DNA of 58,753 nucleotides from a bacterium. GTDB lineage: Bacteria > Krumholzibacteriota > Krumholzibacteriia > LZORAL124-64-63. The notes under the pieces are model-generated. The model worked only from the letters and a program-made list of their open reading frames with translations, did no database searches and was not told the DNA's origin. Shown in pieces: positions 43,101 to 51,292 of this stretch; positions within the stretch are counted from its first letter, which is position 1; the number at the start of each line of letters is the position of its first letter. The translations under genes were made by a program, and so were the position numbers. The stretch spans positions 1 to 58,753 of the forward strand of contig JAAEOA010000258.1 of NCBI GenBank assembly GCA_024223715.1, in the 5' to 3' direction.

Positions 43101-46100
43101 CATCACAACAAAAATCTTTTGGTTGAGAAAGTCCTGACTTCAGGAAAAGACTCGGCAATTATTGAATTCCCAATAAACGAAACCATGCGAGGAGGTCTTC
43201 ACATTGGGGCTAGAGCCATAAGCGACTATCAACATTTTTCTGAAACGGTTTTGATCCATGTACCATGGGATAACAAACATCTGGATCTGGAATTGCTAAC
43301 TCTTAATGAACGGTTGCGTTGTGGGAATGAAGAGAAAATCCGGGTCAAAATGCGACGTTGTGATGGGCAGCCCATAAAAAATCGCACCGAACTTTTGGCG
43401 TATATGTACGACCGTAGCCTGGATGCCTTTGGCTTACATCAAAATACCAATATTAACCGATTGTTTCTGCACTCCCGGCATCCTGGTAAGGTTACTTCGG
43501 GTCTGGATTACAGAGGCCGTCCTCATACAAAAAAATATTGGGAGTATCTGGGACGATTTAATACAGTACTAATTGCTGATCATTTGGCTGAGTGGCGATT
43601 TGGCATCTATTCCCTGGCAGGTCAGCTATATGTCAGGGGTGGCCGTTCGGGTCAGGTTATGACTCTGGATTCCGGAATTGCAAGTTCGATACCCATGGCC
43701 TCAACGTTTACTGTTGAGGGAGCAGAATACATGGTGGAGGTTAAAAGTTTAAGTGTGTCATCTGGCGATGGCCTTGGGCCCCAGGAACAAGATGCTGACT
43801 CTCCCGTCAGAAGCCAATTTATTGAAACTGCTTTCTTTAATCCTCACTTGGATTTTAATAATAAAGGCGAAGCAGAATTCGAGTTCACCGTGCCTGAAAC
43901 AGTCACCGATTGGAATCTGGAACTGCATGCTCTGACTGAAGATTTAAAACACGGCCACTTAAAAACCACAATTACCAGCAGCCAAGACCTCTTGGTTCGG
44001 CCCTCTTTCCCTCGGTTCTTTCGTGAGGGTGACCGTGCAGAAATTAAAGTCCTGTTGAACAACAGCACTGATCAGAAACTGCGCTGCAAAGTCGATTTTT
44101 CCATATACGATGAGGAGACCGGGGAGAACATCACGGCATCCTTCGGACTTTCAGAAAGGGAGCATTTGCAAATCCCGGTTAATATCGAAGCGGGCGAGGA
44201 AAGCGTGCTGATGTTTCCTTTAAGCATCCCGGACGGAATAGGCCTTCCTGTTTTTGAAGTGGTGGGCAGAACATCGGACCTTAGTGATGGCGAAAGACGG
44301 CCGGTTCCCATTTTGCCAGGCAGGGTGCATTTAATGGAATCAAAATTTGCGGCAATTGATGGCCTTGAGAGCCGAAGTTTGATTTTTAAATCCGCCTCTG
44401 GTTCAGATGATTCTTCGCTGGATGTTGAAAAAATTGTTGTCACGATTGACGCCCAGCTTTTTGAATCCGCTTTGGCAGCCGTCCCTTACCTAATCAACTA
44501 CCCTTACGAATGTACGGAACAGACCTTGAACCGATACCTGAGCTCCAGCATAATGAGCCAGCTTTATGCCGATTTTCCTGAGTCGGAGAAATGGTCTGAA
44601 GAGGTTGCCGGCAGAGACACCCGCTACGAGCCCTGGAATTCAGCCGATCCCAACAGACGTTTGCAATTGGAAGAGTCGCCCTGGTTGTTGCAGGCTTCGG
44701 GTGGTTTTGGTTCCCGGCAGCAATTGTTCAATATCCTGGATCCAAAAACAGCCAGAGAATCCAGACAACAGTCTTTGGACACTCTGAGCAAACTTCAGGT
44801 TGATGACGGTGGTTTTGGTTGGTTTTCCGGTGGCCCGTCTTCTTTTTATAACACCGCCTATATTCTGCACGGATTGACCAGGGGAAATGAATTTGGGGTG
44901 GAAACGCCTGATGTTTTATCAGGAAAAGCCTGGGTGTATTTGTTTCACTTCTATGAGTCGAACCTCCTGGTTGAAATGAAAGAAAATGACCGGGGTTGGA
45001 CTTCTGCTACATATTTGGCCTCCCTCATGAGCAATCCAATGGCTCAGACATGGGGTAGCGAAATTTTTGATACCAAAGACAAGTTGTTCCTTCTGGATTT
45101 CAGTTTCCGGCATTGGTTGAAATTAAGCCGAATGATGAAAGCTCATTTGAGTTTGGCCTTGTGGCGCAACAATCGTCACGACGAAGCCAAGATGGTTTTC
45201 GAATCGGTGATGGACGAATCTCACCAGGATAAAGACCAAGGCATATTTTGGGAAACCGAAAGTCAAGCCTGGCGTTGGAGCCGCGATTCTATTGAAAGTC
45301 ATGCCATGATTTTGCGAGTGATGAACGAGCTGAACCCAGATGACAAACGGGCGGACGGCCTAGTCAAATGGCTTCTTCTTAACCGCCACCTGAATCAGTG
45401 GAAAAGTACCAGGGCCACAGCGGAAGTCATTTACGCCCTGGCGCATCATATGAAAAATAAGGGCACTCTGAATTTCGAACAAAGGGTCGCGGTAAAAACC
45501 TGTGTCCAGGATACAACCATTGTTTTTCAGCCTGGAGAATTTTCAGGCAAGGACAACCATCTTGTATACCAGAATGCAGGTATTCAAGGGTCGGACTGCA
45601 ATACAGTGAAGGTTGAAAACCAATCCAGAGACTTGATCTTTGCCTCAGCGACCAGGCATTTTTCAACCACTGAGTGGCCTCCGGAAGGGCAGGGTGATGT
45701 ATTGTCTGTGAAACGGAGCTATTACCTGCGCACGCAAAATTCTGAGGGTTGGGTTTTGACTCCCCTTGATGGGGAAACCGAAATTTCAGTCGGTGATCAA
45801 ATGGAAGTCCATTTGCATGTCGGTACAAAAATTGCCATGGAGTTTGTTCAATTGCGCGACCCCCGACCCTCTGGTTTTGAACCTGAAACTAAGCTCTCCG
45901 GGCATTCATGGCAGTCAGGCCTGGTTTATTATCGTGAAATCAGGGACAACGGCATGAATTATTTTATGGACGGACTTCCCACGGGAGACTATCAATTGAT
46001 TCATCGAATGCGGGCCACGGTTGCGGGTAAGTTCAAGGTTGCACCAGCCACTCTGCAAAGCATCTATTCACCGGAATTTACAGCCTATTCCAGTGGTGCA

Positions 46101-46121
46101 TTAGTCACCATTGCCCCCTAA
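40122..46121 (+). CDS. large bacterial alpha-2-macroglobulin with thioester motif
   Basis: Predicted periplasmic or surface protease trap of 1999 residues. The signal peptide is MKTVSICITVIFLLIPASVPA. A helical N-terminal region (to about 330) precedes macroglobulin domains, including an MG2-like domain around 500-590 (YLDVSSGLTGQPVPDVQLDV). The A2M signature region is about 1255-1320, with QFIETAFFNPHLDFNNKGEA and VPETVTDWNLELHA. The thioester motif is CTEQ with C1464 (PYECTEQTLNRYL), so covalent trapping is possible. The thioester-domain helices continue to about 1790. ATG 40122 has GGGGG 7 bases upstream. The length and CTEQ form fit the Bacteroidota-type branch. No PbpC gene is adjacent, unlike the E. 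coli system. Confidence 0.92.
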   Translation: MKTVSICITVIFLLIPASVPANPSLPQPYPATGFALVDTLLYEGKKESACISLNKIMLQAISLEDEESWTRALVRQVQLRVAMKQYEKAVDLMLNTPWPQKAEQRNLTNLYYGYSLNHYLSRNRHSIRGNATKAGGRAALLKDWTIGDFRREINSAYYQVLLNQGTLSENDFGDLQPYLSGGSFPSRIRGTARDAVTYLWVMHLRNTTYWSASHHEETKRFSASDFLTLNTDEQSKLDSDEIHPLKKIHKLLVDLALNHQKNGRQEAALDVMLQLSDTIHDHIRIPVQNSKYIDWTEELLSTMDKDLPWWSKGMWNLGSLYEEENGSDNLIKAVEIFQQGARQHPHSVGGSLCIEKLETLQRPDYSLKAMPLDGHGKRSIQIRHRNISRVYFRAWRIDLFEELRNGREISQSAFTDGKETERLLKEIPPNLQWSQVVPDMMDFQYHFSYASLPEGTPGAYVVAASLEEDFREKTNILSWFDIFYTDLVISRWENKNELYLDVSSGLTGQPVPDVQLDVFYLGEWEDSTKSISLRTDARGQAMIPMLERSNYLVYAQKGQHESWLKNKYFSHSPKEKNIRSSIIYTDRRIFRPGQNVMWKVVSFKSEKPRTDFQTLPHDSLTVELFDANRKLIHREIVVTNNFGSVSGSFEIPVRGVLGQWTLRTSSGQKKRIKVEEYKRPTFEVSVDTPAGEVHLGEQVRLLGHAQYYFAQPVASGSYRWSISRNWVRPRFWRHRQTSEAVPIYAEGKGELGSDGSFEIEFEAASDDQFSQSEIQAFRFSLKVEVTNEGGETIETIRNFRIGLAAVQATIISNNRVVLAQENADFEILRTDLNNKPQPGTGSLSVCSLIPPREAVLPSERPVRTSENTLTIFETPGDLQKPRWANNPHWLADIAHWPEGPEVSRKEIHHDVTGLAEVTIPDLPAGPYRVIYSTTDQSGKVSLTRHEFIVAGPKMDNLPVCLLVATEKSNLKVGETARILVHSGLPNQLIHFSIHHNKNLLVEKVLTSGKDSAIIEFPINETMRGGLHIGARAISDYQHFSETVLIHVPWDNKHLDLELLTLNERLRCGNEEKIRVKMRRCDGQPIKNRTELLAYMYDRSLDAFGLHQNTNINRLFLHSRHPGKVTSGLDYRGRPHTKKYWEYLGRFNTVLIADHLAEWRFGIYSLAGQLYVRGGRSGQVMTLDSGIASSIPMASTFTVEGAEYMVEVKSLSVSSGDGLGPQEQDADSPVRSQFIETAFFNPHLDFNNKGEAEFEFTVPETVTDWNLELHALTEDLKHGHLKTTITSSQDLLVRPSFPRFFREGDRAEIKVLLNNSTDQKLRCKVDFSIYDEETGENITASFGLSEREHLQIPVNIEAGEESVLMFPLSIPDGIGLPVFEVVGRTSDLSDGERRPVPILPGRVHLMESKFAAIDGLESRSLIFKSASGSDDSSLDVEKIVVTIDAQLFESALAAVPYLINYPYECTEQTLNRYLSSSIMSQLYADFPESEKWSEEVAGRDTRYEPWNSADPNRRLQLEESPWLLQASGGFGSRQQLFNILDPKTARESRQQSLDTLSKLQVDDGGFGWFSGGPSSFYNTAYILHGLTRGNEFGVETPDVLSGKAWVYLFHFYESNLLVEMKENDRGWTSATYLASLMSNPMAQTWGSEIFDTKDKLFLLDFSFRHWLKLSRMMKAHLSLALWRNNRHDEAKMVFESVMDESHQDKDQGIFWETESQAWRWSRDSIESHAMILRVMNELNPDDKRADGLVKWLLLNRHLNQWKSTRATAEVIYALAHHMKNKGTLNFEQRVAVKTCVQDTTIVFQPGEFSGKDNHLVYQNAGIQGSDCNTVKVENQSRDLIFASATRHFSTTEWPPEGQGDVLSVKRSYYLRTQNSEGWVLTPLDGETEISVGDQMEVHLHVGTKIAMEFVQLRDPRPSGFEPETKLSGHSWQSGLVYYREIRDNGMNYFMDGLPTGDYQLIHRMRATVAGKFKVAPATLQSIYSPEFTAYSSGALVTIAP

Positions 46122-46181
46122 GGCGAATAACAGAGGACTTGTGGGTCAAGTAAATCAGGGAATTTCCCAATAGAGGATTGT

Positions 46182-46931
46182 ATGCCGACGAATGACATCA
46201 AATGCGAAGGGTTTTGTCATAACTGCCAGGAAATTCATTTCCTGGAGTCCAGTCTGGCCAGAATCGAAGCCGACAAACTCATGCTTCTTCTGGATAAACA
46301 CCAACGATTGGATTTTGACCAACCCATTGAAGAGGCGGACCCTCTTTTTGGCACTGATTTTCTTTACGGACCGGCCATGGGCAAAATGTTTGGCATTCTG
46401 ATTTGCGAAAATCTCCAGGGAAATAGAGTTGTTTTGAAAGCTTTTTCCGGACAATACGACCGTCAGTGGGAGTTGTCTTCCTGGGTTGGGCCATTGTTTG
46501 ATGTGGATGAATTCTGGAATCTTACTTTGCCGGTGGAAAAATCCATCACTGATCTGGGACGGGAAATTCAGCAAGCTGAAGGAAATACTGAGCAACAGGG
46601 GAAATTGCGGAATCGAAGAAAATTGTTGTCCCAAAACCTGATGAAAGATATTCACAAACTGTATTGTTTGAATAATTTTAATGGTCAGTCTTGCCGTCTT
46701 AAAGACCTGCAACCAGAACAGGGCTTGCCTACCGGGACGGCCGATTGCTGCGCACCAAAATTACTCAATCATGCGGCTCTAAATCAATTGAAACCCCTTT
46801 CCCTGGCCGAATTCTTCTGGGGTCAAAGTAACCGTTCCCTTACCCGCCATCAGGGTGAATATTACCCTGCCTGCACTGACAAATGCGGACCCGTTCTGGG
46901 CTATATGCTGTGTGGAGTGCAGAAGTTTTGA
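46182..46931 (+). CDS. RluA-associated N-terminal domain protein (separate gene)
   Basis: Corresponds to the N-terminal half of long RluA-type pseudouridine synthases, where it is fused to the catalytic domain. It is 249 residues, and the function of the half is unknown. Family features are GPAMGKMFGILICENLQGN, LKAFSGQYDRQW, VGPLFDVDEFW, and near the C-terminus TADCCAPKLLNHAALNQLKP, SLAEFFWGQS and EYYPACTDKCGPVLGYML. A CxxC near the start (CEGFCHNC) and the later paired Cys may bind a metal. ATG 46182 has AGAGGA upstream. Its TGA overlaps the TTG start of the synthase gene. Confidence 0.85.
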   Translation: MPTNDIKCEGFCHNCQEIHFLESSLARIEADKLMLLLDKHQRLDFDQPIEEADPLFGTDFLYGPAMGKMFGILICENLQGNRVVLKAFSGQYDRQWELSSWVGPLFDVDEFWNLTLPVEKSITDLGREIQQAEGNTEQQGKLRNRRKLLSQNLMKDIHKLYCLNNFNGQSCRLKDLQPEQGLPTGTADCCAPKLLNHAALNQLKPLSLAEFFWGQSNRSLTRHQGEYYPACTDKCGPVLGYMLCGVQKF

Positions 46932-47581
46932 AAAATCAGGAATGCAAAATTATTCATACTGATGATTGTTTCTATGTGGTGAACAAACCAGGAGGTTTGC
47001 TGGCTGTCCCGGGCAGAGGGGCAGAGAAACAGGATTGCGTAGAAAGAAGAATGCTCAACCTGTTCCCCGATAGTTTCGAAGAGGGGTTGGTCCAGCCAGC
47101 TGTTCATCGCCTCGATTTGCATACTTCCGGAATTATGGTCCTTGCCCGAAGCAGAGATAGCTTCCGATATTTGGCCAAACAGTTTGAAAACCGTCAGGTT
47201 AAAAAAGAATACATCGCCATTCTTGAAGGTCAGGTGGTTGAAGAATCAGGAATCATTGATTTGTGTTTTCGCCTGGATGTTGAAAACAGGCCTCATCAGA
47301 TTTATGATCCCATTAATGGAAAGCGGGGGATATCGCGCTGGGAAAAGATTGGCGATTTTGAAGGACGCAGCAGAATTCGATTTTTTCCGGAAACGGGCCG
47401 CACTCACCAGTTGCGTTTACATTCTTCACATGAGCTGGGTTTAGGCATACCCATTGCGGGCGATTTTCTTTACGGGAGAGGACAAGATGGTGATCCAATG
47501 CTTTTGCACGCATCTGAAATTTCTTTTATTCATCCAAATACAAACCAAAGAGTGACGTTTCGTTCTGAGCCAGGGTTCTAA
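46928..47581 (+). CDS. RluA-family RNA pseudouridine synthase
   Basis: Converts uridine to pseudouridine in rRNA or tRNA. It is 217 residues. The catalytic motif is HRLDLHTSG with nucleophile D63. KPGGLLAVPGRG, VKKEYIAILEG and the substrate loop PETGRTHQLRLHSSHELGLG are in place, followed by GDFLYG and MLLHASEISF. The start TTG 46928 overlaps the preceding stop (TTGA), so translation depends on the upstream domain gene. This is the catalytic half of what is one protein of about 550 residues in many Gammaproteobacteria. The target nucleotide is unknown. Confidence 0.9.
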   Translation: MKNQECKIIHTDDCFYVVNKPGGLLAVPGRGAEKQDCVERRMLNLFPDSFEEGLVQPAVHRLDLHTSGIMVLARSRDSFRYLAKQFENRQVKKEYIAILEGQVVEESGIIDLCFRLDVENRPHQIYDPINGKRGISRWEKIGDFEGRSRIRFFPETGRTHQLRLHSSHELGLGIPIAGDFLYGRGQDGDPMLLHASEISFIHPNTNQRVTFRSEPGF

Positions 47582-47583
47582 TA

Positions 47584-47614
47584 AAAAAAGCCGCCCTTTC
47601 TGGGCGGCTTTTTT
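47584..47614. terminator. bidirectional intrinsic terminator
   Basis: GCCGCCC and GGGCGGC around a 5-base loop, flanked by an A-run on the left and a T-run on the right. It serves both the plus-strand rluA-type gene and the minus-strand lipoprotein gene, which stops at 47630. Confidence 0.95.
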
Positions 47615-47629
47615 TCTACAAAAAGAACT

Positions 47630-48253
47630 TTATTTTTCATCCCCGATAAATTTTTCCAACAGCCGATCCGAAGTAATAATGTAATAAAGAGAACCCACTT
47701 CGGTATTGGTTTCATTGCTCATGCCGGGAGAAACAACGATACTGGAATTGAGTTTCACGGTAGCCAGAATTTCAATGTCACCGGTAAGCTTGGAATCGCC
47801 GTAACTTTCTTCATCAATAAGTCCATCTTTGCTGAAAGCCCAATAAATGAGCTTGCCGTGGGCCATGGTGGTGGGAATGCCAAAACGGTTCATCAGATGA
47901 CCAACCATGTTTTTGGTGTCGTCAGCACTGGCCTCTTCGTTACTCTGGTAAATGGCAAGAATGAGATGAGAGTTTTTCGCAGCCACAACAAAAAAGTCTT
48001 CGTCTGAAAATTTAATGGTGCCCGGATAAGTATCGTCAATACTGTTGGCTTCGGCGTGCTTAACTTGTTCGGAGGTCAAATAATTGCCAACAGTGTATTG
48101 CCCCGCACCGAGGTCCAGCAATTTAATTGTTTCAGCCAGTTCGATTACTTCAGGATTCAGTGCTGCGGCTTTTTCGCTTTCACAGGCGAGAGTCGGCCAG
48201 AGCAACAAGCCCACCATCAATACAAAAGTCAGTTTCATCAATTGCTTACCCAT
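47630..48253 (-). CDS. lipoprotein of unknown function
   Basis: Predicted lipoprotein of 207 residues; no family recognised. The signal (MKLTFVLMVGLLLWPTLAC from residue 6) ends in a lipobox TLAC. The mature part is mixed alpha/beta, with VIELAETIKLLDLGAGQY, FFVVAAKNSHLILAIYQS and AHGKLIYWAFSKDG; there are no haem motifs. It lies between the terminator of the octahaem cytochrome gene (48312-48347) and the bidirectional terminator. It therefore has its own transcript or receives read-through from the cytochrome operon. ATG 48253 is used; ATG 48238 is an alternative. Confidence 0.7.
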   Translation of the reverse strand: MGKQLMKLTFVLMVGLLLWPTLACESEKAAALNPEVIELAETIKLLDLGAGQYTVGNYLTSEQVKHAEANSIDDTYPGTIKFSDEDFFVVAAKNSHLILAIYQSNEEASADDTKNMVGHLMNRFGIPTTMAHGKLIYWAFSKDGLIDEESYGDSKLTGDIEILATVKLNSSIVVSPGMSNETNTEVGSLYYIITSDRLLEKFIGDEK

Positions 48254-48311
48254 GGTCGCGAACCCCTTTATTCTCAGTTTGATTTTCTGTTTTGTTGACC
48301 GGATTAACCCG

Positions 48312-48347
48312 GAAAAAATGCCCTGTCCCGCCGAAACGGGACAGGGC
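48312..48347 (-). terminator. intrinsic terminator of the octahaem cytochrome operon
   Basis: A perfect 11-bp stem, GCCCTGTCCCG (48320-48330) with CGGGACAGGGC (48337-48347), and a 6-base loop. On the minus strand it is followed by ATTTTTTCC (48311-48319). It lies 28 bases after the cytochrome stop. Confidence 0.94.
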
Positions 48348-48375
48348 TCAATCTACATCAGTTCAAAGCAGAATG

Positions 48376-49962
48376 CTATTGCTTATAGCGAGTCTTCTGC
48401 TCTTCTTTGATGGATTTCATTACAGATGCGTCAAATCCATCTTTGCGCCACTTGTGCTCGGGGCGGGCCAGAATGGCGTTGACTTCTTTTTCGAACATGG
48501 GCAGTTTGCCATGTTCTGCGGCCAGTTCCATCAGCTCGGGCAGGAATTCGTGGTAGAAGTTTTCTGCCACATCGTACATTCCATGCCAGTGAGTGTAATC
48601 GGGGCCCATCATAGCGGCACCGTGACGAGCGCGGCGACCTTCATGATGCCACAATTCCCACCAGTGCCAGCCCAATTTGGTATGGAACAGGGAACCGGAA
48701 ACCAGGCCTTCTTTTTTGGCCATGGTGTACAGCTTTTTGGTGGGTTTTGCGAATTTTTCGTTGTAAGTAATAACCAGTTCATCGAACTGTACATAGAAGT
48801 TGTCTACAATCTGGGTGCCGTGGCACTGCTTGCAAACGATCTTCATGTCATCACGGCGCATTTCCCAGCTGTTAACAGCCACGACTTCGCCTTCGGCCAT
48901 GGTTTTTTTCCATTTGCCGTTTTCCATGATGAATTTCTTGTACTTGATTTCCTGGCCAACCTGAGGAGGAGTATCGCCCGGGACGTCTTTTTCGTCACCG
49001 TTGGCAAAAGTTACCCGGTTCAGTTTTGGACTGATAGGAGCACGAAGGTTCCAACTGATACGGTCACCCACGTTGTGAGTAGCTTTGGTCACAGAACCGT
49101 CAGATTTGAGGGTTGAACCCATGTGACAAGTCGCGCAAGTGGGGGCTGTGTAGTAGTCTTTACCCAGAACCCAGCTACCGGACTTAAGAATGTTCATGGC
49201 GTTCATACCACGTTCACGCACGGCTGCATAATATGCGATACCGTGTTTGGATTCTTCGTAAACCTCTTTTTGAGGATGGTCAGGACCAAGGTGACACTTA
49301 CCGCAGTTTTCAGGCTGACGAGCCGTTGAAGCGCGGAAGGAGTGACGACCGTGACAGGCGTTACAGGAACCCTGGGTGCCATCAGGATTCAAACGGCCAA
49401 TACCCGAGTTGGGGTAGGTCATGGGGTCAAACATAACGGCTTGGTGCTCGTTCAGCAGAGCTTTGCCGTTTTTGTCTTTCAGGACCGTAACAATGGAACC
49501 GTGGCATTGCCAGCAACCGTTGGCGGCGTCAGCTTTGGATTCCATGGAGCAGATGACTTCACCAAGCACATTATCCAGAGAGGCCATAATTTGACCAGCG
49601 GTGGAGTGATGTGAAGGAGCCATTTCACGAGTTTCTTCTTCGTGGCAGTAACCACAGTCTTTAGGAGACTGGATGGTCTTGATCAGTTTGCCTTCGTGCA
49701 TGTAGGCAGTGATGTCGCCTTTGTCGGCAGCGTGACAGTTATAACAACCGACTTTGCCGTCTTGAGCTGCAGCGTGTGGAGAGTTTTTCCACTGCTGCAC
49801 CATGGAGCTGTTTTCTTTGAGGTGACAGTTAAGGCACTTCACGTTTTCTTCCTGAATGGCAGCATTGCTGACATCTTTGGAAGCATTGGTTGTGGCCAAA
49901 ACAGAACCGGCTACCATCAGGCAGAGGGCTGTCAGACACACAATTTTCGTCCACTGTTTCAT
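48376..49962 (-). CDS. octahaem cytochrome c of the hydroxylamine oxidoreductase (HAO) family
   Basis: Periplasmic multihaem enzyme of 528 residues with a signal peptide (MKQWTKIVCLTALCLMVAGSVLA). Eight CxxCH sites are present at residues 43, 73, 103, 150, 200, 220, 276 and 377. The fourth, GCWQCHG, and the segment HNVGDRISWNLRAPIS are typical of HAO proteins. There is no CxxCK as in NrfA and no CX15CH as in MccA. ATG 49962 has AGGAGG 6 bases upstream. HAO-family members oxidise hydroxylamine or hydrazine, or reduce nitrite or hydroxylamine. The cross-linking Tyr that separates these modes cannot be assigned without alignment. The upstream NrfCD genes favour a quinol-fed reductase. Confidence 0.9.
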   Translation of the reverse strand: MKQWTKIVCLTALCLMVAGSVLATTNASKDVSNAAIQEENVKCLNCHLKENSSMVQQWKNSPHAAAQDGKVGCYNCHAADKGDITAYMHEGKLIKTIQSPKDCGYCHEEETREMAPSHHSTAGQIMASLDNVLGEVICSMESKADAANGCWQCHGSIVTVLKDKNGKALLNEHQAVMFDPMTYPNSGIGRLNPDGTQGSCNACHGRHSFRASTARQPENCGKCHLGPDHPQKEVYEESKHGIAYYAAVRERGMNAMNILKSGSWVLGKDYYTAPTCATCHMGSTLKSDGSVTKATHNVGDRISWNLRAPISPKLNRVTFANGDEKDVPGDTPPQVGQEIKYKKFIMENGKWKKTMAEGEVVAVNSWEMRRDDMKIVCKQCHGTQIVDNFYVQFDELVITYNEKFAKPTKKLYTMAKKEGLVSGSLFHTKLGWHWWELWHHEGRRARHGAAMMGPDYTHWHGMYDVAENFYHEFLPELMELAAEHGKLPMFEKEVNAILARPEHKWRKDGFDASVMKSIKEEQKTRYKQ

Positions 49963-50086
49963 TAAATTCCTCCTGGAATTCTTGTTTTTGAATCCAGTTT
50001 CCTGAATTCCTCCTAAATTACCCGGCAAACCATCTTTTTGGCGAGAACCCCCCTTTCGGGATTTTCGGTTATTATTTGGGCCAAAA

Positions 50087-51292
50087 TCAGCTTTCAGCAG
50101 TCTCGGCCGTACGATCTTTTCCATCATCTTCCAACCAGAAAGGGAAAATTTTCCCCAAAGCAAACAGGACCAGAACGGGCAGGCACATCAAAATGATGGC
50201 AGGCAAGATTCCTTCCTTTTCCAACCAGCCAGGTTGAAAAATGAGAGTGCCGCGTTCACTTTTGGACATCATTTGCCCACCGATAACCACGTTCCAGCGC
50301 ATGAGAAGGACCTGGATCAGAATCATCACTGAAGCTAACGGGGCCAAAATGTTGAAAATTTTGTCTTTAACATTGACCAGACTCAAATAGCCCAGAATGA
50401 GTACTGGAATCACTGAGAAAACACCAACCTGATAGACCCAATAACTCTGGTACAGAGGACCCCAAAGAAGATTGTGCAAAGAGTGCCAGTGATGAGTCGC
50501 CATGTAGCCGTGCGAGAAGATTTCCAGCATTTCGAAAGTGAAATCGACGATAAAGAATCCCCACAGAAATTTGGTAGCCGACCGGACGCAAACCTGATCA
50601 ACTTCACGGCCTTTTATGCGCATGAGGATGTAATAGGCCACAATAATTCCGGCAATGCCTGATACAGCCGCTGAAAGCAGGAAAATTACCGGCATGAGAG
50701 GAGTGGCCCAAAGCGGGTTGGCTTTAATGCCACCAAAAATGAAACCCACATATCCGTGCAACACACAGGCCATGGGAATTCCAATGCCGGCCAGAATACC
50801 GATGATACGTTTGTCGAGGTTTCTGGCTTTTTCCGAAAGATTGTCACTGCCGGTACTCAGGAAGAAAAACACATGCTTCATGGGCCCGGTCGCCGATTGA
50901 TAAAAACGGGACATGGTGGGCCGGTATATGAAGAGGATTTCCATAAACAGAACAAAAGCATAGGCCCCATATATGTAACCGAACCCGGCCATGGCCGAGG
51001 TTGGGTTAGGGGTCAGCAACATGCTGACAGCCCGCTCTGGATGACCCAGGTGCACCATCAGGGGCAAGGTGGCGCAGAGCATGAATGCAAAGGCAAACAA
51101 CAGGGAAAACCGGGCCAGAGGTTTGAATGCTTCCAACTTGAACACGTGGTACAGCGAAGAAACAATAAAAGCTCCGGCAACAAGGCCGGTAATGTAAGGA
51201 TACAGAACGATCATCAAGCTCCAGTGAACATGCAGATCGTTGGGAAAGACATAACCAATTGTATTACCAATGGCTTCTGCTGCTTCATGCAT
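50087..51292 (-). CDS. NrfD/PsrC-type quinol-interacting membrane protein
   Basis: Integral membrane protein of 401 residues with about nine to ten helices. It exchanges electrons between the quinone pool and the neighbouring iron-sulfur protein. NrfD features are HWSLMIVLYPYITGLVAGAF, LPLMVHLGHPERAVSML and a late GGQMMSKSERG segment. It starts one base into the stop of the NrfC-like gene (TAATG), so the pair is coupled. A gap of 124 bases with no clear promoter separates it from the octahaem gene. Confidence 0.9.
   Translation of the reverse strand: MHEAAEAIGNTIGYVFPNDLHVHWSLMIVLYPYITGLVAGAFIVSSLYHVFKLEAFKPLARFSLLFAFAFMLCATLPLMVHLGHPERAVSMLLTPNPTSAMAGFGYIYGAYAFVLFMEILFIYRPTMSRFYQSATGPMKHVFFFLSTGSDNLSEKARNLDKRIIGILAGIGIPMACVLHGYVGFIFGGIKANPLWATPLMPVIFLLSAAVSGIAGIIVAYYILMRIKGREVDQVCVRSATKFLWGFFIVDFTFEMLEIFSHGYMATHHWHSLHNLLWGPLYQSYWVYQVGVFSVIPVLILGYLSLVNVKDKIFNILAPLASVMILIQVLLMRWNVVIGGQMMSKSERGTLIFQPGWLEKEGILPAIILMCLPVLVLFALGKIFPFWLEDDGKDRTAETAES

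Noticed and set aside
48292..49116. 274-codon plus-strand frame opposite the octahaem cytochrome
   Set aside because: It mirrors the codon pattern of the haem protein; the minus-strand gene has eight haem motifs and a strong ribosome site.
48376..49962. Identification of the octahaem protein as MccA sulfite reductase or NrfA
   Set aside because: All eight haem sites are plain CxxCH with HAO-type spacing; there is no CX15CH and no CxxCK.
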